From Lenzites betulinus (taxonomy: Eukaryota; Basidiomycota; Agaricomycetes; Polyporales; Polyporaceae), in the NCBI GenBank assembly GCA_022264855.1, contig JABYQU010000058.1, positions 62,001 through 126,000 on the forward strand: DNA of 64,000 bases. The letters are read 5' to 3'. The notes under the pieces were generated by a model. It searched no databases, was not told the DNA's origin, and saw only the letters and a program-made list of their open reading frames with translations. Position 1 is the stretch's first letter. Every line of letters begins with the position of its first letter. This document shows positions 1 through 11,201 of the stretch, piece by piece. The position numbers and the translations under genes were made by a program.

Positions 1-519
1 TCCCGACCCTGCAGCTGTGCAGGCTCGGCGACGCTCTCCTTTTGTCCCATTAGTATGGCTCCTCTGGGGGACTCGGCATTGTGACGTATGTCTGTCGTGG
101 CCCGCAGGGTCTCAAGGTCCCATGTCCTCGCAGCATTCCCAGCGGTATAGTCTACGTCCCGGCTCACTCACGTTACACCGTTGCAGGGTGTGCGGATCGT
201 GGCGTGCCGTACAATATTGTTGTTGTCGGCTTGCTGCGTTTGGGACATATGTACCACGCACATGTGTCCCGGCCGCGGCCCCGCATAGAATGTAATTGCG
301 CCCGCCGAGCAGTTGTTTGTAAGTTGTGTAGCGAGCCCGGGCGAACGCTTGTGTGGTTGTATCGCACGCATATGAGACGTCGGAAGACATCATGAACATC
401 AATATTTGCATCATTCGCGATGGGGTAAACGACAGTTGCAAGGGTATCTATGGTTCCGTCTGTTTGTTCTTCATAACCTTACCTTTCGCCTCCATGACTG
501 GTTGATCTCTCCTCGGGTC
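1..519. other. No gene recognised
   Basis: Short overlapping open frames occur on both strands but none shows a recognisable domain, a convincing start context or consistent splice sites. I see nothing else in this stretch. Confidence 0.5.
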
Positions 520-948
520 TCAGGATACCTCCACACCAGATACGCACCCCCAGGGCTCAAATATTCCCATATCACAGCTTAGACCGTCCAACGCCAAATC
601 CACCCGCGACATCCGCCCTCTTCTCCTCATCCGCGTCCGCCCCGTCTCCACTCCCCTTCCCCCTCCTCGCTCCCTCGCGCCCCCTAACATCCTCCCCTGC
701 ACCGCCATCCGCACCCTGTCTCCCGGCAACATGCGCGACGAGCTGTGGGTTCTCGCCCTGCGGCCCGCGCAGCGTCTCTGCCGGCGCGTCCTCGGGGCGG
801 CGCTGCGACGGCTCGGAGGGCTCGGAGAAGGCTGCGGGCGGGGGGTCGTCGGCGTTGGATTTGGATTTGATTTGGATTTGGATTTGGATTTGGACTTGGA
901 CGGTGCGTTCGAGTTCGAGTTCCGGTTCGCGGTGGTGGTGGGGGCCAT
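520..948 (-). CDS. Possible low-complexity protein (uncertain)
   Basis: An open frame of 142 codons starts at an ATG at 948 and is rich in Ser, Pro, Arg and Lys, with a Ser-Lys run encoded by a hexanucleotide repeat. Past the repeat a different frame reads as a more natural acidic/proline-rich protein (for example PAAFSEPSEPSQRRPEDAP), so one shortened 5-nt repeat unit may have shifted the frame. No domain is recognisable. It may be a first exon, a degraded gene or a chance frame in GC-rich DNA. Confidence 0.22.
   Translation of the reverse strand: MAPTTTANRNSNSNAPSKSKSKSKSKSNPNPTPTTPRPQPSPSPPSRRSAAPRTRRQRRCAGRRARTHSSSRMLPGDRVRMAVQGRMLGGARERGGGRGVETGRTRMRRRGRMSRVDLALDGLSCDMGIFEPWGCVSGVEVS
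856..902. repeat. Hexanucleotide microsatellite (TTGGAT)n
   Basis: About seven copies of GGATTT/TTGGAT, with one unit shortened to five bases (TTTGATTTGG). On the minus strand it would encode a Ser-Lys run. The 5-nt unit changes the phase, which fits replication slippage. Confidence 0.8.
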
Positions 949-1130
949 GGTAAGTACTTGCGGATGTGCCTGTCTGAGTCGATGTTCAATTGCGAATTTG
1001 ACTGGGACTGGTACTGCGACATGCCGCGCGAGGAACCGGACAACATACCTTGAAATTTGTGGTGTCGTTATGACCTGAGTTTCTTCGGAGGTCCGCTGGT
1101 GGCTGATTCCGAGACGCTTGATGCTTCAAT

Positions 1131-1481
1131 TCAAAGACGGTATACAGCGCAATTCCAGGTCGCCGGGGGAGTAACAAGTTCCAGGCCCAGCTGGTTGCAG
1201 ACGCGGAGTCCGATTTCGAACGTCGTCAACAACTCCGGCCCCGAATCCAATCCCGCCGGCTCGCCACACCCCGCCGACGCGCGCATGACGGCAGCGCGCG
1301 ATCCAAACTCGATCCCGCCCATATGTGTCACCTCCGAGGCTCCGAGCAACCGAACAACGTTACCGAACTCCACCGTTCGCGAGTCGATCCACAGCACCTG
1401 CCTTTCTGAGCAGCGCCGGATTATATTGTTAGCGCCGGCGGCGGTGTGGTATCTTCGGGGCTCCGGAGCTCCGGAGTTCAC
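1131..1481 (-). CDS. Possible coding fragment, unknown function
   Basis: A 116-codon frame ends with TGA at 1131. Its composition looks like an ordinary globular protein (VLWIDSRTVEFGNVVRLLG, ELLTTFEIGLRVCNQLGLEL) rather than a GC-rich chance frame, yet I recognise no family and could not place convincing flanking exons. It could be the last exon of a minus-strand gene or a gene relic. Confidence 0.25.
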   Translation of the reverse strand: MNSGAPEPRRYHTAAGANNIIRRCSERQVLWIDSRTVEFGNVVRLLGASEVTHMGGIEFGSRAAVMRASAGCGEPAGLDSGPELLTTFEIGLRVCNQLGLELVTPPATWNCAVYRL

Positions 1482-1539
1482 GTCGGAGGGCGCGAGTCCG
1501 CCTGTGGCGGATTGCAGGCACTATGTACAAGCTAGCTAG

Positions 1540-2091
1540 TACTACGTGAAAGACGAAGAACGTGCGACCAGGATCGCGACGACACCGAGGGAACGATGTT
1601 CCATCTGCAGTAGCTCATGATATCACACAAACAAAACTCATAACTGCGGCCCTCAGTCCAGCGTCCGTGAACGACGATTGCGACACAAGATCCGAAAAGA
1701 ACGCGATAATATATAGGTCATTACGTCTACAAGTACTACTTCTACACCCACCTCTTCCCGCACGCCATTCCCATCCCACGCGTGTCAGACCAAAAGTAAA
1801 AAGAGAGTTTTTCGCCAATAATATCGTGATGAGTAATACTGGGGTGCACTGGGAGGTACGGTACAGCGCGGAGCGTGTGGGCATACGGAGCGCGAGCTGG
1901 GATCGGGTGCGAAGAACAGCTGGACGGGCACGGGGCGTCTGTGGTATGGCGTGCGAGGGGGACAAGAGGTAGGGAGGGCGGAAGGAGGGAGGGGGCACGG
2001 GCGCGGGCATGGTGTGCGAGGGGAGAAAGCAAGGACGACGACGACATGCGGGTCATGCGAGAGGGGAGCAAACAGAAAAAGGAGAGGGCGT
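1540..2091. other. Intergenic, 3' flank of phosphate transporter
   Basis: The sequence between the uncertain fragment and the stop codon of the minus-strand transporter has no supported gene. It would contain the transporter's 3' untranslated region and terminator. No specific signal can be singled out. Confidence 0.5.
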
Positions 2092-4088
2092 TTATGCTTC
2101 CTCGACCTCACGGGTGGTAACACCTGCGCAGAACAATTCGTTAGATCGCGGTGCAGGATCGGGCCCTGCGGAAGGAAACATACCATCAATGAAGCCCTCC
2201 TGCTTCTCGCCCGAGATCTCCTCGAGACTCCTCTGGTTCGTCTCCGTGATGAGGAGGGTCGAGAAGATACCCGTGAGCATGAAGAACGCGAAGATCTCCA
2301 GCCTAAAAACACACACGCGATCAGCCGTGGTTCGCGGACGAAACAAGTGGGCGCGTGTGTACTCACAGATGGTTCACGAACTTGTTCTTCCCGCCGATGT
2401 TCACGAGCTTGCCGAACCCGACCTGCGCGACGATCGCGCCGAGCTTGCCGCTCGCCGCGGAGATGCCGTGCGCGGTGGAGCGGTAGCGCGTGGGGAACGC
2501 CTCGCCGGGCACGATGAACGTCGTCGTGTTCGGCCCGAAGTTCTGGAAGAAGTTCGTGAGGCAGTAGAGGAACACGAACGCGTTGCGCGCGCTCTCCGTC
2601 GCGGTCAGCTTCTCGTACGCGAAGCCCATGATGACGAAGAGGATCGTGAGCATCGTGAAGCCCATGAGCTGGATCGGCTTGCGGCCCCAGCGGTCGATCA
2701 CGAGGAACGTCGCCCAGTAGCCGGGGATGAGGCCCGCGACGGAGAGCACCATGTTGCCGACGGTGATGTTGCGCAGGTTCTGGTACACCTTCGCCGTGCC
2801 CTTGAGCGATGCGTTGGGCGAGCCGAAGCCGATGGCGGTCAGGATGACGGAGGAGTTGAGACCGAGGCCGTAGAACGCGATGTCGAGCGCGAACCACGAG
2901 TACGACGTGCCGATGAGGAGTTTCATGTTCTCCCAGCGCGAGAAGTACGCGACGAAGTCCTTGCGAGAGGCCTTGGGAGCATGGACGCGCTGGACGACCG
3001 CCTCGGGGTCAACGTAGTACGAGCCGGTGGTGAGGAAGTTGTCGACATCCTCCGCAGCCTGCTTCACGTTGCGCTCGACGTCCATGGTGAAACGGGGCGT
3101 CTCAGGGATGGTGAGGCGGAAGTAGAGAGCGATCGCGCCGGGCACACAGCCGAGACCGATGAGGAGACGCCACATGTAGTCAACGTGCGCGAGGACGGCA
3201 GGGTCGTCGTGGAGGAGCGCGCTCTTGAAGGCAGAGACAACAATGAAACCGACGAGGGCGGCCGCTGTATGCGTCGCGGTTAGCTCGTGCTCCGAGGCGC
3301 ATGCTGGTGATAGACGTACAGAATTGACCCCAGCCTTGGTTGGCAAAAACAGCAGTCATGAGGCGACCGCGCAGATGCGTGGACGCGAACTCGGAGGAGA
3401 TAACGGCGGAAAGGGGGTAGTCACCGCCGATTCCGACACCCATAATGAAACGCCACACGACGAGGACACCGATGATAGAGATGGCGTGACCGTGACCAGC
3501 GACTGCCTGACCGAAGGTGGCGATGATGATGAGCATGAGCTCGACACCGTCTAGGGGAAATTCAGTATATGCTTGGATGCGGGAGGGGAATGGCACTCAC
3601 ACATGCGCTTACGGCCGACAATATCCGCTAGCCAACCGAAGAGCAGCTGTCCGACGAGCGTACCGACGGGGGTGGCGACCTTGACACCCAGGTCCTGGTT
3701 GGAGGTCAACGCCTGGCCGGGGCCGTAGACGTAGCCCAACATGGTCGACGCGATGTTGATCGCGAAGATGTCGTAGCTGCAGAAGGTATGTCAGGGGCGC
3801 GACCCCGATAACGAAGGCGCTTAAAACGTACGCATCGGTGAAGAAACCGACACCGGCGACCAAGCAGACCTTGACATGGAACCAACTGGGAGAAAACGGG
3901 TGAGCAGGTGGTGAATGCGTAAGAGGCTGGGAGACTTACGAGAACTTGGCGGAGTCGATCTCGGCAAGGGCAGCTCTACGCTTCTCGTCGAGGGCGTAGG
4001 CGTTGGAATGGGGCCCTTTTGACAGCTTGGGGAGCTGGTCCTCTGCGCTGCTCGTCGAGTTCTTGTCGGCCACGTAGGAACTTGCCAT
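2092..4088 (-). CDS. PHO84-type inorganic phosphate:H+ symporter, copy 1
   Basis: Plasma-membrane major-facilitator transporter importing phosphate with protons (family knowledge). Seven exons: 3940-4088, 3832-3885, 3601-3776, 3320-3550, 2367-3264, 2184-2302, 2092-2123. They sum to 1659 nt (552 aa), a normal length for PHO84 homologues. All six introns are GT-AG and 50-64 nt long except the last (60 nt). Seen: WFHVKVCLVAGVGFFTDAYD near the N-terminus, the phosphate-symporter signature GIGIGGDYPLSAVISSEF, FANQGWGQFSAALVGF after it, RLTIPETPRFTMD before the central loop, and a second half with GPNTTTFIVPGEAFPTRYR. The start ATG (4088-4086) gives MASSYVADKNS. The C-terminal tail after the last membrane segment is short (DGVTTREVEEA). 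A divergent paralogue lies at 11202-13704. Two CACGTT motifs lie upstream. Confidence 0.95.
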
Positions 4089-4322
4089 CTCGAGGGAGCG
4101 CGAGTGGTAGTAGCGGGCGGGGTGGGCGGGGAGTGCGCGTGGGGCGAGAGGGATAAGGAGGGCGCTCTGGCTCGGGCGGGGCTGCTTTTAAGTTGCATGG
4201 ACGCATGGAGAGCGGCATCGGGCGTCCCGGACGATCAAGAAAGCTAGTTGCGGCCCCAGCCTGGGCGGACGCAACTTTCGTTCGCGCGACAGTTTTCCTG
4301 CGCACTCGCCGCCCGTCCCTTG

Positions 4323-4389
4323 CACGTTCGTACTCCCCAGCCAATCACAGCGCGCGCTGCACCGTCCGCATTGGGCAGCCACACACGTT
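4323..4389. promoter_or_regulatory. Two CACGTT motifs upstream of phosphate transporter
   Basis: CACGTT occurs at 4323-4328 and 4384-4389, about 235 and 296 bp before the transporter start. In yeasts the Pho4 bHLH factor binds CACGTG/CACGTT upstream of phosphate-starvation genes. Six-base motifs occur by chance, so this is only suggestive. Confidence 0.25.
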
Positions 4390-6650
4390 CTCACGCGCCG
4401 CTCCCTCCCTCGCACTCCTCGCGCCCGATCGCCCCAGCCAGGCCCCGTCCTGTCGCGCTGCCCGGGCTCATCGTCCCCCGCCGCCGCGCCATTCCTTCAC
4501 CCGCAAGATCTCGCCGCGATCCCACACTTGGCCCCGATGCAGCACCGCACAAAACGACACACATTCGTCGAACTCGACGCTCTCTGCACGGAGGCCATCA
4601 CCAGCGTACGCCGGATCACCATCGCCTACGTGCCCTATGCTGCATTTGTCTGTGTCTGTTCGTCTTGCGACAGCGCCCCGCGTCTCATCCATGTGCAAAG
4701 CTAAGTCCGTACAGCCTCTGCCGCGTCCCGTACCTCGCCCGAGTGCCATTTAATCTGCGCGAACGTTCGACACTGCCGGTCTCTATGTGGCGTCCTTGGG
4801 TTTTCTGCGTCGACAACATACATCCGAGTTCTTCCTGCATAGAGTCTGGGCACACTCTCTGGTGGCAGTGGCGGAACATCCGGATGTTCCAGCTCCGGCG
4901 CTTGCAGCACTCGCCTTCCGCTGCGTGAACGTTCAACGACAGTGAAGAGTCCGCTCACTCTCGACCACATTCACTGCCGGTCTCTATGGGGCGTACTTGG
5001 GTTTCTCTGCTTCTAAGGCTGTGCCGACGACACGCATCCGACTTCTATCTGTGTGCTGCCTCTAGTATCTACTCTCTGCCAGCGGCGGCAGAAGTTCAGA
5101 ACACCCGGGTGTTCCAGCTCCGCTTACAGAACTCGTCTTCCGCTCCGGAATATTTGTCTACCCCACCTGGTCTTTCTAGATCTTATAGCTGGCTTCGGCG
5201 ACGCGAACAAACTCTCCGCGCCGCTGGCCCCCTCACCGCGCGTTATCAGACGTCTTCGGGCGACACGTTTCCACGCGCGCCCGTGCTTCCGCTGCATGGA
5301 TGCCGTCCCGCGTTCGCTATATCGGTCCCTGGACCCACAGCGCTGGTGCCTTCATTGAATCATTCTGTGAAGCAAGTCTTCTGCCAGGAACGCAGTGATA
5401 TATACACCCCGCTGCGAGATCTCGCGCTGGCCTCTATCGTCTCGTGCAGCCCGATCGCGATCGAAGCGGTGAACGTGCTAGGGCGGAGACTCTGCGGTGT
5501 GCCCTCTGAGCACAGGTCGTCTGTGCTGCTACGCCCACTCGCCGCCACCAAACACACTTCGACTGCATTGTGCGGAACTCAGACTGTGCGCCGCGACGGC
5601 GACACGGATGGTACACTGTCACGCTGCAGAGAAGCCAAAATCATCGTCGCGCGCTCGCACCTTACTCATCTCCTGTCAGGCTTCAGCCCGGCAGCGCGTG
5701 TGCCGCGCGCGTTTGAACCTTGAGCTTCTGGTACGGCGTACAGTCTGGGGCCGAGCCAGTAGCGGCTGCAGCCTGGATAGCCATTGTGGCGGTCGTCCGC
5801 GGCCACGTTCCACGCTGCCACTCGTACTATGGCGGGATGCCGGCATCTGTAGGCCCATGCATTCCCATGACTCCGTGCTGCAGGCACTCTGCAGATGCGA
5901 GACGGTCGTGTGCCTCCTACACCGGGCCGCGGACCGCTGAGTAGGCTCAGCCTCTCTACGATTCCCGCTAGACGAGTCCTACCTCAGGCTGTTTTGTTCG
6001 TCGGTTTCTGGTGAGTGTCGTGTCCGCGCTGCTACACCATGATTTAAGCCTGATCCCGTAGGAAGGCCACGCATAATACAGCACGTGTTCAGAAGGTGCG
6101 TCTGGTGACATGAAACGCTCAAGTTTGACCTGGAAATTCGATGGCAAACGGTGCGGCGCTCATGCAAGAAATCCTCTGCGTTTTTCTAGCGCCATTCATG
6201 CGCCCGAACCCCACTCGTCCCCTCCTTCATGCATTACCAGTTGTGCGAACTTACACATGATATGACTGCGTAGGATTATTCTCATCTACGCTACAGTCTT
6301 AAATCACTAGTAGCGGTCGACATTCCGCGTGTAGCATCCCAAGGTGTGTACTAAGACGCGGTCTATCAGACCTGATCAGCGCTCCCTAACTTGGTGCAGA
6401 GGGTGTCATCTCCGCTGGTTCTCAGTGCGCGGGTGTCTTACATGGACTGCGTGCCGCAGCACACCAAAGTTCGCGTAAGTTTCGGGGTGTCAAGTAGTTG
6501 CTTCGACATGGCGCCGCGGCCCATCCATCCATGTGCCCTGTTCTATTAAACTCTAATCAACAGCTCCATACTTTCGCCACTGTGGGTGCCCACATCTAAG
6601 GCTCTCCTGATCCGAGGTTCTGTACACAACGCATATCATCTGCGAGGATC
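4390..6650. other. Long intergenic region, no supported gene
   Basis: This is the promoter-side spacer between the minus-strand transporter and the plus-strand lectin fusion. It has many overlapping open frames, the longest plus-strand one being 4986-5723, but none has a domain, introns or coding-like composition. It contains the duplicated palindromic block described separately. Confidence 0.5.
4768..5155. repeat. Diverged direct duplication with palindromic cores
   Basis: Block 1 (about 4768-4928) and block 2 (about 4974-5155) both begin with CACTGCCGGTCTCTATG.GG and a TTGGGTTT run. Both contain a perfect palindrome followed by GTTCCAGCTCCG and a CTCG(C/T)CTTCCGCT segment. The palindromes are GGAACATCCGGATGTTCC (4873-4890) and GAACACCCGGGTGTTC (5099-5114). 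Block 2 carries extra sequence between its conserved pieces. Confidence 0.7.
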
Positions 6651-9169
6651 ATGGCGGCTCTCAAAGTGTCTGAAAACGATGCCCTTGAAGACCGGTGAGT
6701 GATACTCTTCAAGTTATACGTACTACAATCACTCTCCGACCGATATCAATGTTAGATCTCTTCCACTTCCCCAGTCAGATCGTGTCAATGAGGCAGAACT
6801 CGTCTTCGGGCGTACTGTTATCCCTACCCCGATGCACAAAAAAGGTCTCAAGAAGGATATGATAGGTGTGTACTCATTGCTGAGCCCCACACTGTGTGTG
6901 GCACCTCAAAATGACCGCGTGTCTTTGATAGGCTCCGAGTATGCCCAACATAGTTACATCGGCGACGCCATCGAGCTCACTCTCGAAGGAGGCCGCAAGG
7001 TCGTCGCCTTCGACCACAAATTCACCCTCGCGAACGGCCTCAGCGTCACATACGGACAGATCAACGCCCTCGCGGGCGACTTCTACGGGACGCGGCAGCC
7101 GATCAGCGACGGCGCGACGATGCAGGAGCAGAAAGAAAGGTTCCTCGCCGCATACAGCACCCTCGCAAACGCGGGCCCCAGGCTGCCGAAGGAGGCCTAC
7201 GATATCCTCGCTGTTCTGCAGGCCGAGATCGACGCCGTGAACGACGCGCTGGAGCGCGTTGAGGACCCGTCGGTCGTGTACAGCATGCTGCCCGACGTCA
7301 GTCCCGAGCTGCAGCGACTCACGATAGGACGACCGCAGGAGGTTCCGACCTATCTGGAGCTAGCGACCATCAATTGGGACCACTTCGGGGCGGATGCATG
7401 GAGGGCGTACGATGCGGGGCACGCGTTGGCCCTGGACATGGCAACAAGTGGCGACCTGGAGAAGGCATACACGATGAACGCCTTCGCCGACCACTTCCTC
7501 GAGGACTGCTTCTCCTCCGGGCACCTCCGCACCCCCAGAAGGAGCATGCACGATCCGACGTTCTCACCAGACCTTTGTGCCAAGGCAAGTGTTTTCTCAG
7601 TCATATGCTCCGAGAGTGCTGCAGTAGACTCACGTCGATCAGTACATGCACGACGAGGACTGCGCCATCGGTCTCGCGGTACGGAACCGTCGCGGTGAGT
7701 CGTGGACCTGTTTTGGCGACAGAAACGCCCTCGACACGGCGAACTCCGCAAACGTAGAGCGCTGCGTCGCTGCGGTACAGGCCTCCGCTGACGAGATCTA
7801 CGAGGCCTTCACGAACCCAGGCGCGGTCACCTCACCGAGGGCCTACAAGGCATGGACCATCGCGCCCACCCTCAAGTCCGCCCTCGGTAATCAGGAGCTC
7901 GCGCCCCTCTTCTGCTACGAGGACGCTACGCACGGGTTCCTTGAGCGCCGCACGACGATCACGGACCGCCGCGCGCACGCGCTCACGAACGACTGGTCGT
8001 ACGCGACGACGGCGCAGGACTGCAGGGCGAGCGGCTGGTGGGCCCGTCCGATCGCCATCGCAGGCCCGCCGAAGGTGGCGCCCCGGAGTAGCATCGCGGT
8101 GATGATGAGCGGGCCCGCGCGCTTGTACTTCCAAAACCCGGCCGGCAGCGTGCTGGCGAACGTATATGTCGCTGAAGAACAGCGGTGGGTCTATGATGGA
8201 CAGTCGCCTTTGTGGAATGCTATCCCGGCCACGCCTTTGGCCGCAATCAGCTGGGACGGCGGGGTGCATGTAAGTCCGCCCTTGGTGTTACCATCTGGGA
8301 GGACGTGTTGTTCACGCCGCCGCCCGGGCCCGACGCAGATACGGGTGTACTATCTCGACGCGGGGTGCACGCTGCACGAGGCGTGCTGCGACGACGGCGC
8401 GTGGCGCCACCACAGCTTAGGCTTCCAGGTCGCGCGAAACAGTGCGCTCGCGGCGTGCAGGTTCGAGCGCAGTGGCAACGCGCACATCCGGGTTTACTAC
8501 CAAGGTAAGTGGCTCCACGGACCGTCGCGGTTGCAACGGGCATAGCTCTGCGCCAAGTTCTGATAACTACGTCCGGCGATTAACAGAGGAGGACTCCCAC
8601 GATATCGTACAGGTCTGCTACTACCCGCCAGTCGGCTGGGACGTTCGTCCTGGGTCCCTCAGACTGTCATCTGCGCTGAGCGGGACCAGCCTAGCAGCGG
8701 TCGCATATGAGCAGAACGGGTTGCAAATTCGCGTGTACTACCAGGCGACGGACCTCTCCCTCTGCGAGCATGCCTATCACGACGAGAGATGGTTCACAGG
8801 TGAGCAGCTCCGCGTGTGTGCCTGCGCCCGTGCTTCTGCAAGTGCTAATGATCTCTGGTCCAAGGCGAATTCAAGGGCGGCAAGGCCCCCTACAGAACTG
8901 CCATCGGCGCGCTGTATGGGTACAGGCGCGGAAACGCCACTCTGGATGTATACTGGGTGGATGCGGGCCTGGAGATTGTGCGCAGCATCCACGGCATCGG
9001 GGGATGCGGCTGGCCTCCCAGCGAGAAGGTCGCTGGCCCGCTGATGCCTGGTGGTAAATTCGCGCCCGCACAGTGGGGAGGCGGGAAAACCATCCAGGTG
9101 TATTACCAGTGTGTCAGCGGGGCTGTGCGCTCGGCTTGCTGCGATGACGACGGGGCTTGGTTCGTCTGA
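6651..9169 (+). CDS. Zn-phospholipase C/P1-nuclease-like domain fused to fucose-lectin-like propeller
   Basis: Seven exons (6651-6694, 6756-6865, 6932-7584, 7643-8269, 8339-8504, 8587-8799, 8865-9169) sum to 2118 nt, 705 aa. The N-terminal half (about residues 60-330) has NWDHFGADAWRAYDAGH near residue 199, FADHFLEDCFSSGHLRTPR near 235 and YMHDEDCAIGL after the exon 3/4 junction. These His/Asp-rich motifs resemble the zinc-dependent phospholipase C/P1 nuclease fold. The C-terminal part (from about residue 420) has repeated blades: IRVYYLDAG, IRVYYQEED, IRVYYQATD, LDVYWVDAG, IQVYYQCVS. This is the pattern of Aleuria-type fucose lectins. No signal peptide is evident (MAALKVSENDALEDR). Intron 3 has a GC donor. 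A plausible role is a surface-sugar-targeted hydrolase; sugar specificity and activity are inferred. Confidence 0.85.
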
Positions 9170-9499
9170 GCAATTGTTTCCGGGGGCAAAGTGTGATATC
9201 GCTTTTGGTACTACGCAGAGCGACTGGTACGAGGACACTACTGGGCGGGGCTCACCTTACTGCTAAGGGAGGGGGGATCGCTCACTGCCGTCATGCGTGC
9301 GGCGTGCGCAGCTAGAGCCTGGGGACTGGGTTCGGGGCCGACGCTGTGGGTGGGTTAGTGGTGGGGAGCGCGATAACGCCGACGACCGCGGGGGGCGGCG
9401 AGAAGAGAAGGGATGTTGCGGCAAGGTTAACGTTCAGGGCTAGGCGGTCTTTGCTATCATGCGGCTTTGTGGGTCAACCGGGGAGTGACGTTCACGGTA

Positions 9500-9670
9500 C
9501 CTAGTGGCCCTCCCTGAGACGGTCGCTGGGCCGCTGTTACCCGGTGGCAAACTCGGGCCCGCACAATGAGAGATGGGAATTCGGAAGCCGAGCGGGGGCA
9601 CTACCAGGATGGCAGCCAGATTTGATGTGCGTGTCAAAGCGTTCTGCGATGGTGGGGCTTAGTTCGCCGC
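9500..9670 (+). pseudogene. Decayed copy of the lectin gene 3' end
   Basis: From CTCCCTGAGACGGTCGCTGG onward the sequence follows the last exon of the preceding gene (CTCCCAGCGAGAAGGTCGCTGG): GGTCGCTGGGCCGCTG, CCCGGTGGCAAA, GCCCGCACAATG, then CACTACCAG and GCGATG...GGGGCTTAGTTCG at the end. Substitutions and indels destroy the frame. It is a tandem 3'-end duplication that has decayed. Confidence 0.7.
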
Positions 9671-11201
9671 TGTCACTCTCAGCGCGCGGGGACACTTAAG
9701 CTCCAAGTTGAACGTTGAACTTTGATAACAGTCGGTATTTTGAATTTGTTCCGAGGACCGTCGGTACCCATATTGATCATGATGACTACTCGTATGGGTG
9801 TTGGTCAATACTGAAATAGTAACTTTGCCAGATTGGATGCCTACGTGGAACGTTATACGCTTACCGCCCTGGTGGCAATATTGTCGTCGGCGGCGGCGGT
9901 GCTATAATTCCCGTAGCGATTCACCGGCGGACGTCAAGTAGCCTCGAGGCAGTAGACGCCCACGTGCACATCATCCGCTTCGGGAGTTCAGACCACCGTT
10001 CCATCCACCCGTTCCTCTTTCGCAGCCGTCCACTAGTACTTTCTCTGAGACTAGTTCTTCTGGCGGCAATTGTGATCCTGTTGGCCTCAGCGGTGAAACG
10101 ACACTCAGAGGGAATGCCTTCCCGGCGGCAGCTGCGGCTTGGCGATCGCCCTGAATGTGGCTGGGAGCCTGGGACCCGGAGGCGGCACCGTTCGTCGCGC
10201 CCACTGCTCCCAGTTCTTCTCAGCTACAGTTCTGACCAAAGTTCTGACAGAGTCTATTCGGACACCTTGACGTTCTACTCTCCTTGCCAACTCTGATATT
10301 CTGTGCCTTCAAGGCACAGAATGAGCGACGGACGTGCGACTCCTTTCGCAAAATTGCAGCGGCGTACGTACTCGGCGCTGAACTCAATCTCGATGGCGCG
10401 GTGGAAACCATGCTGCCGATATTGAACTTGACCTTCCCAGCACCCCTCGATACCCTCGATCCCGCCGCTCTGCTCTAGAACATAATGAAACGCGACCCAA
10501 CAAGTAGCGCCGAAGTCTGATCGCAGGCCGGCTTTCGCACTTGTAAGGGTGAAAGTCGTGGCGTCGGGGTGGTCACCGGAGACCAGGCACGCAAAAACGG
10601 GCGCGAGATTGCGTCACACACGTGGGTCTGCTTGCCCTCCATAATTGGTGGGTCACTAGTACCACAGAACCCTGGCCCGCCCGCTCTAAAATTGCGAGAC
10701 TAGGGCACAGATTGCCTTCGGGACTGTTCGCGGTCGTGAAGGTTCTCTCGCAGAGGGCGGTCAGTTGCGCATGTCAAATCGCCGCCCCTCAAGTGAATCT
10801 TGTCGGGAAGTTGTGAACTTGTGTTCGCAGCCTGCCAACGAACACAAAGATGCAGTGGTCCCAGCTTACGGCGATGCATCGAACCGCACTAGGGAAATTC
10901 CGACCACGGGATGACAGTCCCACGGACTGGCAGGTGCGTCTAGAGGCGTTCCGATCTATCCGTCATAACCATCTGAGGGAACCTTCTCTTAGCCGCTGTG
11001 AGGCTCTAGCCAGGATCGGACTGCGGCGCTCCCGCTTTCCAGAGGGAGTCGCCGAGCGCGAGCTAAATTCCTATCTGTATAAGTATTAGAGCGTCCCCGA
11101 GCGCAGAGCGCGTCTCATTCCCGCGGACTTCGACTTCTCGCTTGAGCGCCGTACATGAAGACGTGAGCCTCATCAACACGTCCTGCTGCGGAGTCCCTCC
11201 G
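9671..11201. other. Intergenic, no supported gene
   Basis: Upstream flank of the second phosphate transporter. It contains a perfect 11-bp hairpin at 10299-10321 (TTCTGTGCCTT, 1-nt loop) and a CACGTG box at 10619-10624, 578 bp before the proposed transporter start. No gene is supported. Confidence 0.5.
10299..10321. repeat. Perfect 11-bp hairpin
   Basis: TTCTGTGCCTT-C-AAGGCACAGAA. Function unknown; it is isolated in intergenic DNA. Confidence 0.6.

Noticed and set aside
1785..3283. Long antisense frames over the minus-strand transporter (1785-2897 minus in another frame, 2009-3283 plus)
   Set aside because: Shadows of the GC-rich transporter exons; they run through its introns and have repetitive Arg/Glu/Asp or Arg/His composition.
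4986..5723. 245-codon plus-strand open frame in the transporter upstream region
   Set aside because: No domain, composition like GC-rich chance frames (many Arg, Ser, Pro, Cys), no introns, and it spans half of a diverged duplication. Not called a gene.
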